A DNA stretch of 64,000 nucleotides, from assembly GCF_000635915.2 (NCBI RefSeq), contig NZ_CP015614.1, positions 1,223,501-1,287,500 on the forward strand. Reading direction: 5' to 3'. Positions within the stretch are counted from its first letter, which is position 1, and every line of letters starts with the position of its first letter. The notes under the pieces were generated by a model, which did no database searches, was not told the DNA's origin, and was given only the letters and a program-made list of their open reading frames with translations. Below are positions 18,055-27,821 of the stretch, piece by piece. Origin of the DNA: Brevundimonas naejangsanensis (GTDB lineage Bacteria > Pseudomonadota > Alphaproteobacteria > Caulobacterales > Caulobacteraceae). The translations under genes were made by a program, and so were the position numbers.

Positions 18055-18300
18055 TCAGTCTTCTTCGGCGTCGGGCTCGTACAACTGCACGGGCGCGGAC
18101 GGCATGATGGTCGAGATGGCGTGCTTATACACCAGTTGCGACTGGCCGTCCCGACGCAGAAGCACACAGAAGTTGTCGAACCAGGTCACAATGCCCTGAA
18201 GCTTGACGCCGTTCACCAGGAAGATGGTCAGCGGGGTTTTCGTCTTGCGGACGCTGTTCAGGAAGGTGTCCTGAAGATTCTGTCGTTTGTCTTGCGACAT
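18055..18300 (-). CDS. hfq: RNA chaperone Hfq
   Basis: An 81-residue Sm-like protein. Sm1 is visible as [28 protein letters not shown] and Sm2 ends with the hallmark YKHAIST (about residues 60-66), which binds U-rich RNA ends. It has a short acidic C-terminal tail (YEPDAEED), as in alphaproteobacteria. It promotes sRNA-mRNA pairing. The gene follows dat after 106 bases and is coupled to hflX. Confidence 0.98.
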   Translation of the reverse strand: MSQDKRQNLQDTFLNSVRKTKTPLTIFLVNGVKLQGIVTWFDNFCVLLRRDGQSQLVYKHAISTIMPSAPVQLYEPDAEED

Positions 18301-18406
18301 GGCAGGTTGATCCTGTTCTTGGTCTTTTTCAGCGGCAGGGAGGCCGAGGCGGACGCGCCGCCCGCGTCAGCGACCTTAGCCACCCCCTCGCCGGTGCGGC
18401 AACGCC

Positions 18407-19267
18407 TTAAATGGCCTCGCGGCGCGCCTGTTCCAGATAAATCTCGCGCAGGCGGGTCGCCACCGGGCCGGGCTTGCCCTCGCCGATGCGGACCCCGTCC
18501 AAAGACACGATCGGCATGACAAAGGAACTGGCCGCCGTGACGAAGATTTCACGCGCGCGCTTGGCCTCCTCGACGCTGAAGGCGCGCTCTTCCAGTTCGA
18601 TGCCTTCCGCCTCCACCAGCTTCAGGATCGCCGCGCGGGTGATGCCGCGCAGGATGTTGGCCTGAGTGTCGCGGGTCCGCAGCTTGCCGTTCTCGTCAAC
18701 GATCCAGGCGTTGGTCGAGGAGCCCTCGGTCACCATGCCCATTTCGTCGAACAGGATGGCCTCATAGGCCCCGCGCTCGCGAGCCGCCTGTTTGGCCAGG
18801 GCGTTGGGCAGCAGGCCGACGGTCTTGATGTCGCAACGGCCCCAGCGCATGTCCGGGTGGGTGACGCCGGCGGCGCCCCTGGCGGCCAGGGCTTCGCCCT
18901 TCTTCAGGTCAACAGACTTGGCGGTGACGATGACGCTGGGCGCTACATCCTTGGGGAAGGCGTGATTGCGCGGGGCGGTGCCGCGCGTGATCTGGATATA
19001 GACTAGGCCGTTGCGCACCCGGTTGCGGCGGATGGTTTCACGCAAGACGATGCCTAGAGACTGGGCCGACATGGGAATGTCGATGCGCAGCTCGGTCAGG
19101 CTGCGCGCCAACCGGCCCAGGTGGCCCTCATAGTCAGCCAGCCTGCCGTCAAACACCGACCAGACCTCATAGACGCCGTCGGCGAACTGAAACCCGCGAT
19201 CCTCGATATGGACCACGGCCTGGCCGTGCGGCTGATAAACGCCGTTTACATAGGCGACCCTGGACAT
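18407..19267 (-). CDS. dat: D-amino acid aminotransferase (fold-type IV PLP enzyme)
   Basis: A 286-residue class-IV aminotransferase making D-glutamate/D-alanine or related D-amino acids. It starts MSRVAYVNGVYQPHGQAVVHIEDRG. The PLP lysine lies in DIKTVGLLPNALAKQAA (about 144) and the cofactor phosphate-binding segment is EGSSTNAWIV, with ILRGITRAAIL after it. The ATG overlaps the ntrX stop codon by one base (TGATG), so it is cotranslated with ntrX. D-specificity over branched-chain specificity is the likely assignment based on overall similarity. Confidence 0.85.
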   Translation of the reverse strand: MSRVAYVNGVYQPHGQAVVHIEDRGFQFADGVYEVWSVFDGRLADYEGHLGRLARSLTELRIDIPMSAQSLGIVLRETIRRNRVRNGLVYIQITRGTAPRNHAFPKDVAPSVIVTAKSVDLKKGEALAARGAAGVTHPDMRWGRCDIKTVGLLPNALAKQAARERGAYEAILFDEMGMVTEGSSTNAWIVDENGKLRTRDTQANILRGITRAAILKLVEAEGIELEERAFSVEEAKRAREIFVTAASSFVMPIVSLDGVRIGEGKPGPVATRLREIYLEQARREAI

Positions 19268-20673
19268 CAGGCGCCCTCTCCTTCTTCGTCTCCGCCGCGT
19301 GCGGGCGACACGCCCAGCGACTTAAGCTTGCGATGCAGCGCCGACCGCTCCATGCCGATGAAGGCGGCCGTACGCGAGATATTGCCGCCGAAGCGCATGA
19401 TCTGCGCCGACAGATATTCCCGCTCGAACACCTCCCTGGCTTCACGCAGCGGCAGGGCGATGATGCGATCGGCGCTGAGCGAGGCGGGGCTGGCGGACGA
19501 CGCCACCTCCTGCGGCAGCATGTCCGCCGTTATCGGCTCGTCCGCCGTCCCGGTCGCCAGGATCAGCAGCCGTTCGACATTGTTGCGCAGTTGCCGAACG
19601 TTGCCGGGCCAAGGATGGACCTGCAGGACAGCCAGAGCGTCATCGGCGATGCGGCGATGCGGCAGCCCCTGCGACGCCGACAGGTTATCGACGAAATACT
19701 CGACCAGTTCGCTGATATCCTCGCGACGTTCGGACAGGGGCGGGACGCGGATCGGCACCACGTTCAGGCGGTGGAACAGGTCCTCGCGGAAACGCCCTTC
19801 GCTGATCTCCAGACGCAGATCGCGCGAGGTCGAGCTGATGACCCGCACGTCGACCTGAACATCCTGTTCGCCGCCGACGCGGCGGAACCGCTGCTCGACC
19901 AGAACGCGCAGGATACGGCTCTGGCTCTCGCGTGGCATGTCGGCCACGTCGTCCAGGAACAGGGTGCCGTTATGCGCCTGTTCAAAGACGCCGATCTTGC
20001 GCGGGCGACCATCGCCGCCTTCCTCGCCGAACAGTTCCACGTCAAGGCGCTCGGGCGTCATGCCGGCGGCCGAGATCGCCACGAACTCGGCCCTGGCGCG
20101 CGGGCTGGCGTCGTGAATCTGGCGTGCGACCAGTTCCTTGCCCGAGCCCGGAGGCCCCGCGATCAGAATTCGGCTGTTGGCGGGCGCCACCTTGGAGATG
20201 GTGCTGCGCAGCGCCTGCGCCGCCACAGACTTGCCGATCAGGCCGGTGGGCGTGAGCGTCTGGGCGCGCAGGCGACGGTTCTCGCGCTTCAGGGACGCCG
20301 CTTCCAGCGCCCGCTCGACCACCACCACCAGCCGGTCGGACTTGAACGGCTTTTCGATGAAGTCATAGGCGCCGCGCTTCAGGGCGCTGACCGCCGTTTC
20401 AATATTGCCGTGACCCGAAATCATGACGACCGGCAGGTCCTCATCCAGTTCGCGCACCACATCCAGCAGTTCCAGGCCGTCCAGTCCGCCGCCCTGCATC
20501 CAGATGTCCAGGACCGCCAGCGAAGGCTTGCGCGCCTTGATGGCGGCCAGGGCCTCGTCCGAGTTGGCGGCCGTGCGGACCGCGTGGCCTTCGTCCTCCA
20601 GCAGGCCGGAAACCAGCTCGCGGATATCGGCTTCGTCGTCGACGACCAGAATGTCGGCACCGGTGCTTTTCAT
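19267..20673 (-). CDS. ntrX: Response regulator NtrX (REC-AAA+-HTH)
   Basis: A 468-residue regulator. The receiver domain (about 1-120) has phosphorylation Asp in LAVLDIWMQGG. The AAA+ domain has Walker A AGPPGSGKE and Walker B NGTLFLDDVAD. The Fis-type helix-turn-helix is at the C-terminus (ISRTAAFIGMERSALHRKLKSLG). The sigma-54-contacting GAFTGA loop is missing: ELFGEEGGDGRPRKIGVFE replaces the usual ELFG...GAFTGA. This fits alphaproteobacterial NtrX, which acts on sigma-70 genes of envelope and nitrogen control. Partner NtrY is 10 bases upstream. Confidence 0.95.
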   Translation of the reverse strand: MKSTGADILVVDDEADIRELVSGLLEDEGHAVRTAANSDEALAAIKARKPSLAVLDIWMQGGGLDGLELLDVVRELDEDLPVVMISGHGNIETAVSALKRGAYDFIEKPFKSDRLVVVVERALEAASLKRENRRLRAQTLTPTGLIGKSVAAQALRSTISKVAPANSRILIAGPPGSGKELVARQIHDASPRARAEFVAISAAGMTPERLDVELFGEEGGDGRPRKIGVFEQAHNGTLFLDDVADMPRESQSRILRVLVEQRFRRVGGEQDVQVDVRVISSTSRDLRLEISEGRFREDLFHRLNVVPIRVPPLSERREDISELVEYFVDNLSASQGLPHRRIADDALAVLQVHPWPGNVRQLRNNVERLLILATGTADEPITADMLPQEVASSASPASLSADRIIALPLREAREVFEREYLSAQIMRFGGNISRTAAFIGMERSALHRKLKSLGVSPARGGDEEGEGA

Positions 20674-20683
20674 GACGCCTCTC

Positions 20684-22933
20684 TTACTCCGCCGTCCGCA
20701 TCGCGCTGGACGCGCGAGCGACGGCCTTATGATCCTGGCTCAGGGGGAAGGTCAGGCACACGCGCGCGCCTGACAAGGTTTCGGCGTCGGCCAGCTTCAG
20801 CTCTCCGCCGTGGTCTTCACAGATGCGCTTGACGATGGCCAGGCCCAGGCCCGTCCCCTTCTCGCGCGTGGTCACATAGGGCTCGGTCAGCCGGTCCCGA
20901 TCCTTGGCAGGCAGGCCGACGCCGTCGTCCTCAATGACGAAGGAGGCGAAACCGTCCTCGACCGTCAGACGGGCGATGATGCCCAGACCGGGCTCCGTCA
21001 CCCCGTCCCGCTCGCGCCGACCGGCCACCGCCTCGCCTGCGTTCTTCAGGATGTTGGCGAGGGCCTGACGCACCATGCGACCGTCAGCCTGCATCGCGAC
21101 GTCCGGCAGGGGCTCAATCAGATCGACTCCGATATCCCCCGCCGCAACGCGCTGGGCGAACACCGCCTCGCGCAGCATTTCGGCCGGGTTCTCGCGTGAG
21201 AAACGAGGCGCGGGCATCCGGGCAAAGGACGAAAATTCGTCCACCATCCGTCCGATATCGCCGACCTGGCGGATGATGGTCTCGGTGCAGCGGTCGAAGA
21301 CTTCGACATCTTGGCCGACCTGCTCGCGATAGCGGCGACGCAAGCGTTCGGCCGACAGCTGGATCGGGGTCAGCGGGTTCTTGATTTCATGGGCGATGCG
21401 CCGCGCCACATCGCGCCAGGCGGCGTTGCGCTGGGCTGTGACCAGACGCGTGATGTCGTCGAAGGTCAGCACCATCTCACCGCCCTGCCCGCCTTCGATA
21501 CGGACCCGCAGGCGCAGGGCATCGCCGTTGCGGTCGATGTCGATGTCTTCTTCGATATGGGCCTCGCCGCGCTCGGACAGTTCGCCCAGTTCCGGCGCCA
21601 CCTCGGCCAGACGACGCCCCTGCACATGGTCGGCGTCCAAGCCCAGCAGGTGGCTGGCGCTGTCGTTGATAGCCGAGATGCGGCGCTTGCGGTCAAGGCC
21701 GATGACGCCTGCGCTGACGCCCGACAGCACGGTTTCAATGAACAGGCTTCGGGCCTGAGCTTCGTCCGAGGCGGTCTTCAAGGCGGCCTGCTGGGTCTTG
21801 ATGTCCTGCGTCATGCGGTTGAACGCTTCGGACAGGACGATCAGCTCTGCCGGCGCCTCAGCATTATCGACCCGCGCGTCCAGATCGCCGCCGGCGACCT
21901 GATCCGCCGCCCGGACCAGTCGCCCGATCGGCGCCGAGATCGAACTGGCCGCCGACATGGCTAGCCAAACCGCACCGACCAGCACCAGCAGGGCCGTCTC
22001 AAGATAGCTGAGGGCGAAAGCCGCCTGTATGCGGGCGCGGCTTTCCTCGGCCTCGCGATAGGCGGTGATGGATTCCTCGCCGTTGCGCATCCGCTGGATC
22101 AGGCCTGGCGCCAGCGGGCGCACAACGTAGAGATAGGCGTCGCCATAGTCAGGCAGCGGATAGAGAGCGCGAACCGTGTCGGGGTTCTCCGTCACCGTCG
22201 TGGGGGCCACCTCGCCGCCCGCGACCGTCTCCAAGGCTTCGCGAGGCGGCGCGACATAGGGCGGGGCCCCGGGCCGCTCGCCGCTGGCCAGCACGCGGCC
22301 GTTCTCGTCGAGGATATAAAGCGCCGGATAGCCGAAGAAGTCGCCGATCTGAGCCAGGGCGCGGGAAAACTGGATACGGTTGTCGAACAGGCCCCGCACC
22401 CCGCCCAGTTCGGTGGACATGGTCTCCATGTCCGCCTCAAGCCCGCTGCCGACGTCGGCGACATAGGCGCGGCCGATCTCGGCCCCGTTCCTGACCGCCG
22501 ATTGCACATTCGCGCTGAACCACTGATCGACGCCGCGGTTGACCAGGACCCCGAACACCAGGGCGATCAGCACGGCGGGCACGACCGAAACCAGCGAGAA
22601 CAGGGTCACAAAGCGCAGATGCAGCCGCGCGCCGGGGTTGTAGCGGTTGCGGAACAGGCGCAGCACCCGACCGCCGATCACAAAGGCCAGTCCGAAGATC
22701 AGGACCAGATTGGCCAGCAAGATGAACAGCACGGCATGACTGGCCGCTGAGCGCGCATCTCCGCCGACGGTCGCGCCGGGCGCGATGGCGACCAGCCATA
22801 TCGCCGCCGCCGTGACGATGAAGGCGACCGCATAGGCTGTGCCGAACAGGGCGCGCGCCCGACCGCCAGCCAACCGCCCCCAGAGCGAAAGCTCCGAGTT
22901 GTGGTGATCAGCCGGGGCGGCGCGGTTCGACAT
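20684..22933 (-). CDS. ntrY: Sensor histidine kinase NtrY
   Basis: A 749-residue membrane kinase that phosphorylates NtrX. The N-terminus has several membrane segments (including AYAVAFIVTAAAIWLVAI and LVSVVPAVLIALVFGVLV), then a periplasmic sensor region, another membrane segment, a HAMP domain (APIGRLVRAADQVAGGDL), a PAS domain, the H-box RRIAHEIKNPLTPIQLSAE (about 516-534) and an HATPase with KGTGLGLAIVKRI. The ATG at 22931-22933 shares its base with the dusB TGA (TGATG); a TTG one codon earlier is less likely. It forms an operon with dusB and ntrX. Confidence 0.95.
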   Translation of the reverse strand: MSNRAAPADHHNSELSLWGRLAGGRARALFGTAYAVAFIVTAAAIWLVAIAPGATVGGDARSAASHAVLFILLANLVLIFGLAFVIGGRVLRLFRNRYNPGARLHLRFVTLFSLVSVVPAVLIALVFGVLVNRGVDQWFSANVQSAVRNGAEIGRAYVADVGSGLEADMETMSTELGGVRGLFDNRIQFSRALAQIGDFFGYPALYILDENGRVLASGERPGAPPYVAPPREALETVAGGEVAPTTVTENPDTVRALYPLPDYGDAYLYVVRPLAPGLIQRMRNGEESITAYREAEESRARIQAAFALSYLETALLVLVGAVWLAMSAASSISAPIGRLVRAADQVAGGDLDARVDNAEAPAELIVLSEAFNRMTQDIKTQQAALKTASDEAQARSLFIETVLSGVSAGVIGLDRKRRISAINDSASHLLGLDADHVQGRRLAEVAPELGELSERGEAHIEEDIDIDRNGDALRLRVRIEGGQGGEMVLTFDDITRLVTAQRNAAWRDVARRIAHEIKNPLTPIQLSAERLRRRYREQVGQDVEVFDRCTETIIRQVGDIGRMVDEFSSFARMPAPRFSRENPAEMLREAVFAQRVAAGDIGVDLIEPLPDVAMQADGRMVRQALANILKNAGEAVAGRRERDGVTEPGLGIIARLTVEDGFASFVIEDDGVGLPAKDRDRLTEPYVTTREKGTGLGLAIVKRICEDHGGELKLADAETLSGARVCLTFPLSQDHKAVARASSAMRTAE

Positions 22934-23982
22934 CAAGCGATAGCTTCAACCACCTGTGGCCTATTTTCAACAGCGAAGTTGCGAGAATGCTTCACATCAA
23001 GCCACAGCGCCGTCAGCGCCTCCTCGACCTCCTCTGGCGTCTCCAGCCGGCAAAGACGCGCCTTGGCCGCTCGTCGCTCGGTTGGATCGGCCGGCCAGGG
23101 CGCCTGTTCGATGTACCAGCCCAGATGTTTGCGGAACATCTTCAGCCCCAGCGGCAGGCCGTAGAAGTCAGCCGACGCCCGCAGATGCCGGATGACGATC
23201 GCCAGCCGTTCGTCTCGATCCGGCTCGCGCAGTTGCGTCCCGTCGATCAGGGCGCGCTCCAGATGCGCGGCCAGCCACGGCCGCCCATAGACGCCTCGAC
23301 CCAGCATCAGGGCGTCGGCGCCGGATCGCGCCAAGGCCTCGCGCGCCTGTTCAGCGGTGATGATGTCGCCGTTGACGATGACGGGAATGCCTACCGCCTG
23401 TTTCACCTCAGCCACGGCGTGCCAGTCGGCGATCCCGGTGTAGAACTGCTTGCGGGTGCGGCCGTGCACCGTCACCGCCGCCACGCCCAGCCCCTCGGCC
23501 CGACGCGCCAGATCAGCGGCGTTCAGACTGTTGTCGTCCCAGCCCAGCCGCATCTTGACCGTCACCGGCCGACTGACGGCCTGCACGACCGCCTCCATGA
23601 TCCGCGCCGCCTGATCCGGCGTCCGCATCAGGGCCGAGCCGCAGGCGGCGCCGGTGACTTCCTTCGCCGGACAGCCGAAGTTCAGGTCGATGATGTCGGC
23701 GCCGGCCTTCTGCGCCATGCGCGCGCCCTCGGCCATCGCCTCGGCGTCGCCGCCGACCAGCTGGATCACCGTCAGCGGCAGGCCCCCGCCGACGGCGGCG
23801 CGCCGCACCACGTCCGGCCGCGCGCGCGCCAACTCGGCCGCCGCCACCATTTCGGTCGCCACGTAAGATGCGCCCAGCTGCGAGGCCAGCACCCGGAACG
23901 GCAGGTCGGTGATCCCGGTCATAGGCGCCATCAGCACCCGCCCGTCGATCCTTACGTCCCCAATTTGCAGGCCAGTGTTCAT
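22933..23982 (-). CDS. dusB: tRNA-dihydrouridine synthase, DusB/NifR3 family
   Basis: A 349-residue FMN enzyme reducing specific uridines in tRNA to dihydrouridine. The TIM-barrel start has MAPMTGITDLPFRVLASQLG, then DLNFGCPAKEVTGAACGSALM with the catalytic cysteine in NFGCP (about 104) and VTVHGRTRKQFY later. In alphaproteobacteria this gene (once called nifR3) heads the ntr operon; here it precedes ntrY with overlapping stop and start. It is divergent from ispDF with a 66-base gap. Confidence 0.95.
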   Translation of the reverse strand: MNTGLQIGDVRIDGRVLMAPMTGITDLPFRVLASQLGASYVATEMVAAAELARARPDVVRRAAVGGGLPLTVIQLVGGDAEAMAEGARMAQKAGADIIDLNFGCPAKEVTGAACGSALMRTPDQAARIMEAVVQAVSRPVTVKMRLGWDDNSLNAADLARRAEGLGVAAVTVHGRTRKQFYTGIADWHAVAEVKQAVGIPVIVNGDIITAEQAREALARSGADALMLGRGVYGRPWLAAHLERALIDGTQLREPDRDERLAIVIRHLRASADFYGLPLGLKMFRKHLGWYIEQAPWPADPTERRAAKARLCRLETPEEVEEALTALWLDVKHSRNFAVENRPQVVEAIA

Positions 23983-24048
23983 ACGGCTCCCTTAGCACCG
24001 AAGGCGCCCCCTCTCGTCAAGCGGAACCGGGACGCCTAGAAGGCCGTC

Positions 24049-25191
24049 ATGGGATTCTCAGCGATTGTCGTCGCCGCCGGTTCGGGTTCGCGGGCCGGAG
24101 GCGCCAAGCAGTGGCGCGTCGTCGCCGGACGCCCGGTCGTCGCCTGGTCGGTCGAGGCTTTGCTGAAGGCCGGCGCGCGTGAGGTCGTGGTGGTGATCGC
24201 CGCCGACGCCGCGCCGATGGCCCAGACTGCTCTGGCAGCGCTATCCGGCTGGCGCGCCGTGCCCGGCGGCGCGACCCGGGCCGCCTCGGTTCAGGCCGGC
24301 CTGTCGGCGCTGACGGCGGATGACGCCGAGCCCGTGCTGATCCACGACGCCGCCCGGCCGTTCCTGAGCGCCGACATCATAGAGGCGCTGCTGCAGGGCC
24401 TTAAGGACGCCGACGGCGCCCTGCCCGCCCTTGCCGTCGCCGACAGCCTGCGTCGCGCCGAGGATGATTTCATTGTCGGCGGCATCGATCGCGACAACCT
24501 CTGGCGCGCCCAGACGCCTCAGGCCTTCCGCCTGAAGACCATCCGCGACGCCTATGCCGCATGGCCGAACAATGAGACGGCGACCGACGAAGCCGCCGTG
24601 GTCGAGCGCGCCGGCGGCCGCGTCCGCTTGATCCCCGGCGATCCCCGCCTTTTGAAGCTGACCTACCCTGAGGATTTCGCCATGGCCGAGGCGCTCGCCG
24701 CCCCCCGCACCGTCGTTCGCATCGGACAGGGGTTCGATGTCCATCGCTGGGGACCGGGATCATCGGTCTGGCTGTGCGGGGTCGAGATACCACACGACCA
24801 GACCCTGATCGGCCATTCGGACGCCGATGCGGGCCTGCACGCCCTGACCGACGCTATTCTGGGCTCCATCGCCGACGGCGACATCGGCGACCATTTCCCG
24901 CCTAGCGATCCGCAATGGAAGGGCGCCGCCTCGGACCGTTTCCTGGTCTATGCGGCCGAGCGGGTGGCGGCGCGCGGCGGGCGCATCGTCAACGTGGACG
25001 TCACCCTGATCTGCGAGCAGCCCAAGGTGAAGCCTCATCGACAGGCGATGCGCGAGCGCCTGGCGGATCTGCTGAACTTGCCGCTGGACGCCGTCAGCGT
25101 GAAAGCGACCACCAGCGAGGGCCTTGGTTTCACGGGACGCGGCGAAGGTCTGGCGGCCCAGGCCGCCGTCTCGGTCGAACTGCCCGGCTAA
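24049..25191 (+). CDS. ispDF: Bifunctional IspDF: MEP cytidylyltransferase and MEcPP synthase
   Basis: A 380-residue fusion catalysing two steps of the non-mevalonate isoprenoid pathway. The IspD half (1-220) has [20 protein letters not shown], the CTP-binding loop. The IspF half (about 223-380) begins [22 protein letters not shown] with the zinc ligands in DVH and [17 protein letters not shown]. The fusion is usual in alphaproteobacteria. IspE, which acts between the two activities, is not in this window. Its end overlaps the next gene (opposite strand) by four bases. Confidence 0.97.
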   Translation: MGFSAIVVAAGSGSRAGGAKQWRVVAGRPVVAWSVEALLKAGAREVVVVIAADAAPMAQTALAALSGWRAVPGGATRAASVQAGLSALTADDAEPVLIHDAARPFLSADIIEALLQGLKDADGALPALAVADSLRRAEDDFIVGGIDRDNLWRAQTPQAFRLKTIRDAYAAWPNNETATDEAAVVERAGGRVRLIPGDPRLLKLTYPEDFAMAEALAAPRTVVRIGQGFDVHRWGPGSSVWLCGVEIPHDQTLIGHSDADAGLHALTDAILGSIADGDIGDHFPPSDPQWKGAASDRFLVYAAERVAARGGRIVNVDVTLICEQPKVKPHRQAMRERLADLLNLPLDAVSVKATTSEGLGFTGRGEGLAAQAAVSVELPG

Positions 25192-26501
25192 GGCTTGACG
25201 TGCGCCAGTCCGGCGGCGGCTCGCTCAAGTAGGGTCAGCGCCGTGTCGTCGGACCTCAACTGGGCCACCCCTACGTCCAGTTCCACGACGAATGGAGGGC
25301 GATCCTTGCCGGCGTCGAAGGCGGTGCAGGCGATGACGGCCGCGATCCGCTCAGCCGTGACGCGGGCCGAGGCTTCGTCGGCGGCGGGCAAGGCCAGTGC
25401 GAAGGTCTCGCTGGACAGGCGCGCAGCGGTGTCCTCGACCCTCACCAGCCGCGACACCATGGCGCCGACCTGGGGCATGGCCCTGTCCAGCCAGCCGCCC
25501 GCCCGCAGTTCGCCCAACTGCTGACGTCCCGCCACGCGCAGAACACCCACAGACAAATGCCGCGAGCGCAGTCGGGCGCCGTCCGCCAGTCGGCCCAGAT
25601 GCGAGGCGAAGAGGTCGCGGCTGAACAGCCCCGTCGCCGCGTCCATCAGTTCGCTGCTACGCACCGCATCCAGCGCCCGGCGCAGTCCCTGCTGGCGGCG
25701 ATGGTTGCGCGCCAGGGCGACAATGCGGGCTGCGGCGTCCTCTTCCGGCGTGGTCGGATCGGCAACGTCGGCGAACCCTCGCCGGTAAAGGTCGCCCAAG
25801 GCCTCGCCCGCCTCCTCGTCCCGCAGGTAGAGCGTCAGCGGGATATGATAGAGACGCGTGTTGCGGCGCATTCCCGCAGCGATCGCCAAGGCCGGCGCGT
25901 GAGAGCGATCGCCCCACAGCACGGCGCCGTCGAACGCGCGCTCATGCAGATAGTCAAACGCAGTATATGGGGTCGGCGCCGCCACCACCTCAGCCCCCAA
26001 CGCCACCAGGGCGTTAGAAAGCGCCAGGAAGCGACGATCTGCAGCGCCGGCCGTCAGGATGTTCAGCGGCGCCGATTCCATGTCGGGCGCCGCCAGGTTG
26101 ACGCCGTGCTGGCTGAACGTGGCCTGGCGCAGAACGAATTCTTCCTCCGCCACCGCCGCACGGGTCATCTGCTCCAGACGCATGGCCGCCTGAGCGGGGT
26201 GCGGAGCCTTGGACAGCGTCAGATCGCATCCATTGAGACCGGCCCCGCTCGGCGCGCCGACGCCTAGAATGGTCAGATAGCGCGCGTCGGTCGCGGATCG
26301 CAGCCGCGCGATCGCCGAGGCGTCCAGCAGCGACGTATCCACCACGGCGGCGTCAATCGTCAGGTCGTCCAGCGCCAGGACAGCCGCATCGAGATCGCGC
26401 GCGGTCAGGGTTCGCCAACCCAGTTGATCCAGGCCTTCGCACAGAGAATCCAGGGAGTCGTCAGCGCCGGCGACGACCAGCACGCGCGGATTGGAATGCA
26501 A
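25188..26501 (-). CDS. REC-REC-GGDEF protein with dead active site and intact I-site, PopA-like c-di-GMP effector
   Basis: A 437-residue protein with two receiver-like domains (about 1-120 and 145-270) and a C-terminal GGDEF fold. The GGDEF motif is replaced by SSETF (about 367-371), so cyclase activity is not expected. The inhibitory-site motif RVED sits at the exact RxxD spacing upstream (RxxD-x4-motif), as in PleD. This layout matches Caulobacter PopA, a c-di-GMP receptor that helps recruit substrates to polar ClpXP. Start: TTG at 26499-26501, 8 bases after AGGAG; the longer frame to 26636 has no RBS. Being PopA itself rather than a paralogue is inference. Confidence 0.72.
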   Translation of the reverse strand: MHSNPRVLVVAGADDSLDSLCEGLDQLGWRTLTARDLDAAVLALDDLTIDAAVVDTSLLDASAIARLRSATDARYLTILGVGAPSGAGLNGCDLTLSKAPHPAQAAMRLEQMTRAAVAEEEFVLRQATFSQHGVNLAAPDMESAPLNILTAGAADRRFLALSNALVALGAEVVAAPTPYTAFDYLHERAFDGAVLWGDRSHAPALAIAAGMRRNTRLYHIPLTLYLRDEEAGEALGDLYRRGFADVADPTTPEEDAAARIVALARNHRRQQGLRRALDAVRSSELMDAATGLFSRDLFASHLGRLADGARLRSRHLSVGVLRVAGRQQLGELRAGGWLDRAMPQVGAMVSRLVRVEDTAARLSSETFALALPAADEASARVTAERIAAVIACTAFDAGKDRPPFVVELDVGVAQLRSDDTALTLLERAAAGLAHVKP

Positions 26502-26683
26502 GCAAGGATCTCCTGGCTTCGGCCGGCCGCCCCCGCCGCCGTATCCGAGCCTTGGGGCATGATACCGGCGCAGCGGCCGCCCGCAATGGGCAAGGCGACA
26601 TATCGCCGGGCGACGGATCAGGGGTTCCAACTTCATGCCGAATGGGGTTAATCCCCCCGCTTGTTCGACGACGAGGCCTTGGA

Positions 26684-27613
26684 TTGACCCAGCCCTTACC
26701 GCTCGCGGACCTGCCCATGCACATGGCGCGCCTTGCAGGCCGCGCCTTCGCCAGAAGCTGGGGCCGGGACGTCATGCTCTATACCGGCGGGGTTTCCTTT
26801 TTCGCCCTGCTGGCCCTGTTCCCGGCCATCGCCATCCTGATCGGCTTCTATAAGGCCGTCCTGACGATAGGACAGGTGAGCGAGCAGGCGGCGGCGCTGG
26901 CGGACGTCATCCCCTCGGCCGCGCGCACCCTGTTCCTGAACGAGATCGACCGCCTGGCCAATACTTCGGCGCGGACCGTGTCGCTGCAGAGCGCGATCGC
27001 CCTGGTGATCGGCGCCTACGCGGCGCATCGGGGCTTCAAGGCCTTGCTCGCGGGGCTGAACCTGATCCACGACGAGACCAAGCCGCTGGGCTTTTTCAAG
27101 TTCAACCTACTGGCCTTCCTGGTCGCGCTTGCGGCCTTCGTGCTGTTCACCGTGGTGTCGGGCGCCGTCGTCACCTCACGCTTGATGGAGCACGCCTATG
27201 TCGACCAACCAGGCGGCTGGATGACCCTGCCGCTCGATGGCTTGTGGCCCGCTCTCGGGCTGTGGCTGGGGCTGACCATGCTCTATCGATACGCCATGGC
27301 GCACGCCAAGCGCGTCGCCTGGAAGGCCGCCGTCATCGGCGGCCTGGTCGCCACGGTCATGTCCAGCTTCTTCTCGTGGCTGTGCACCATCTATGTCGAG
27401 CAGATCGTACATCTGGGCGCGACCTACGGCTCGGTCGGCGCCGTGGTGGTGCTGCTGATCTGGCTATCGTGGAACGTGAACGCCGTCTTCTATGGCGGCG
27501 CCTTCGCCACGGAACTGGAGATCGACTGGGAAAAGCGCGCCGCCCTGCCCCCGCCCGAGGCCTATCCCGATACGGTTGTCAGCCTGTCCGAGCGTCGCCG
27601 CTCTCGACAGTGA
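26684..27613 (+). CDS. YihY/BrkB family inner-membrane protein
   Basis: A 309-residue membrane protein. The segment RDVMLYTGGVSFFALLALFPAIAILIGFY is the family's opening signature, followed by about five further hydrophobic segments and the C-terminal GSVGAVVVLLIWLSWNVNAVFYGGAFATE. The family was once called RNase BN in error; its molecular role is unknown. TTG 26684 is preferred (GAGG 7 bases upstream); ATG at 26717 is the alternative. Its last 35 bases overlap the end of tusA on the other strand. Confidence 0.85.
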   Translation: MTQPLPLADLPMHMARLAGRAFARSWGRDVMLYTGGVSFFALLALFPAIAILIGFYKAVLTIGQVSEQAAALADVIPSAARTLFLNEIDRLANTSARTVSLQSAIALVIGAYAAHRGFKALLAGLNLIHDETKPLGFFKFNLLAFLVALAAFVLFTVVSGAVVTSRLMEHAYVDQPGGWMTLPLDGLWPALGLWLGLTMLYRYAMAHAKRVAWKAAVIGGLVATVMSSFFSWLCTIYVEQIVHLGATYGSVGAVVVLLIWLSWNVNAVFYGGAFATELEIDWEKRAALPPPEAYPDTVVSLSERRRSRQ

Positions 27614-27821
27614 TCTGAAGCAGGCCGTCCGACTCTTCGATCTCAATGACCTGACCGCCCATTTCCTGCATCAGGAAGGGCACGTCGATCCGCGCCATCG
27701 GATCAGTCGCCAGCAACGTCCATTGCGCGCCCGCGCGGCCGCCCTCCATCGCCTTGCGTAGCCTGAGGCTGGGGACGGGACATTTATGACCCCGCGCGTC
27801 GACGACGATCGGGTCGCTCAT
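27579..27821 (-). CDS. TusA-family sulfurtransferase
   Basis: An 80-residue protein with VDARGHKCPVPSLRLRKAM: the CPxP motif holds the persulfide-carrying cysteine (about Cys14). Such proteins relay sulfur for tRNA thiolation or other sulfur pathways. Its end overlaps the 3' end of the yihY-like gene by 35 bases on the opposite strand, and its start overlaps the cinA stop by four bases, so it is transcribed with cinA. Confidence 0.88.
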   Translation of the reverse strand: MSDPIVVDARGHKCPVPSLRLRKAMEGGRAGAQWTLLATDPMARIDVPFLMQEMGGQVIEIEESDGLLQITVESGDARTG

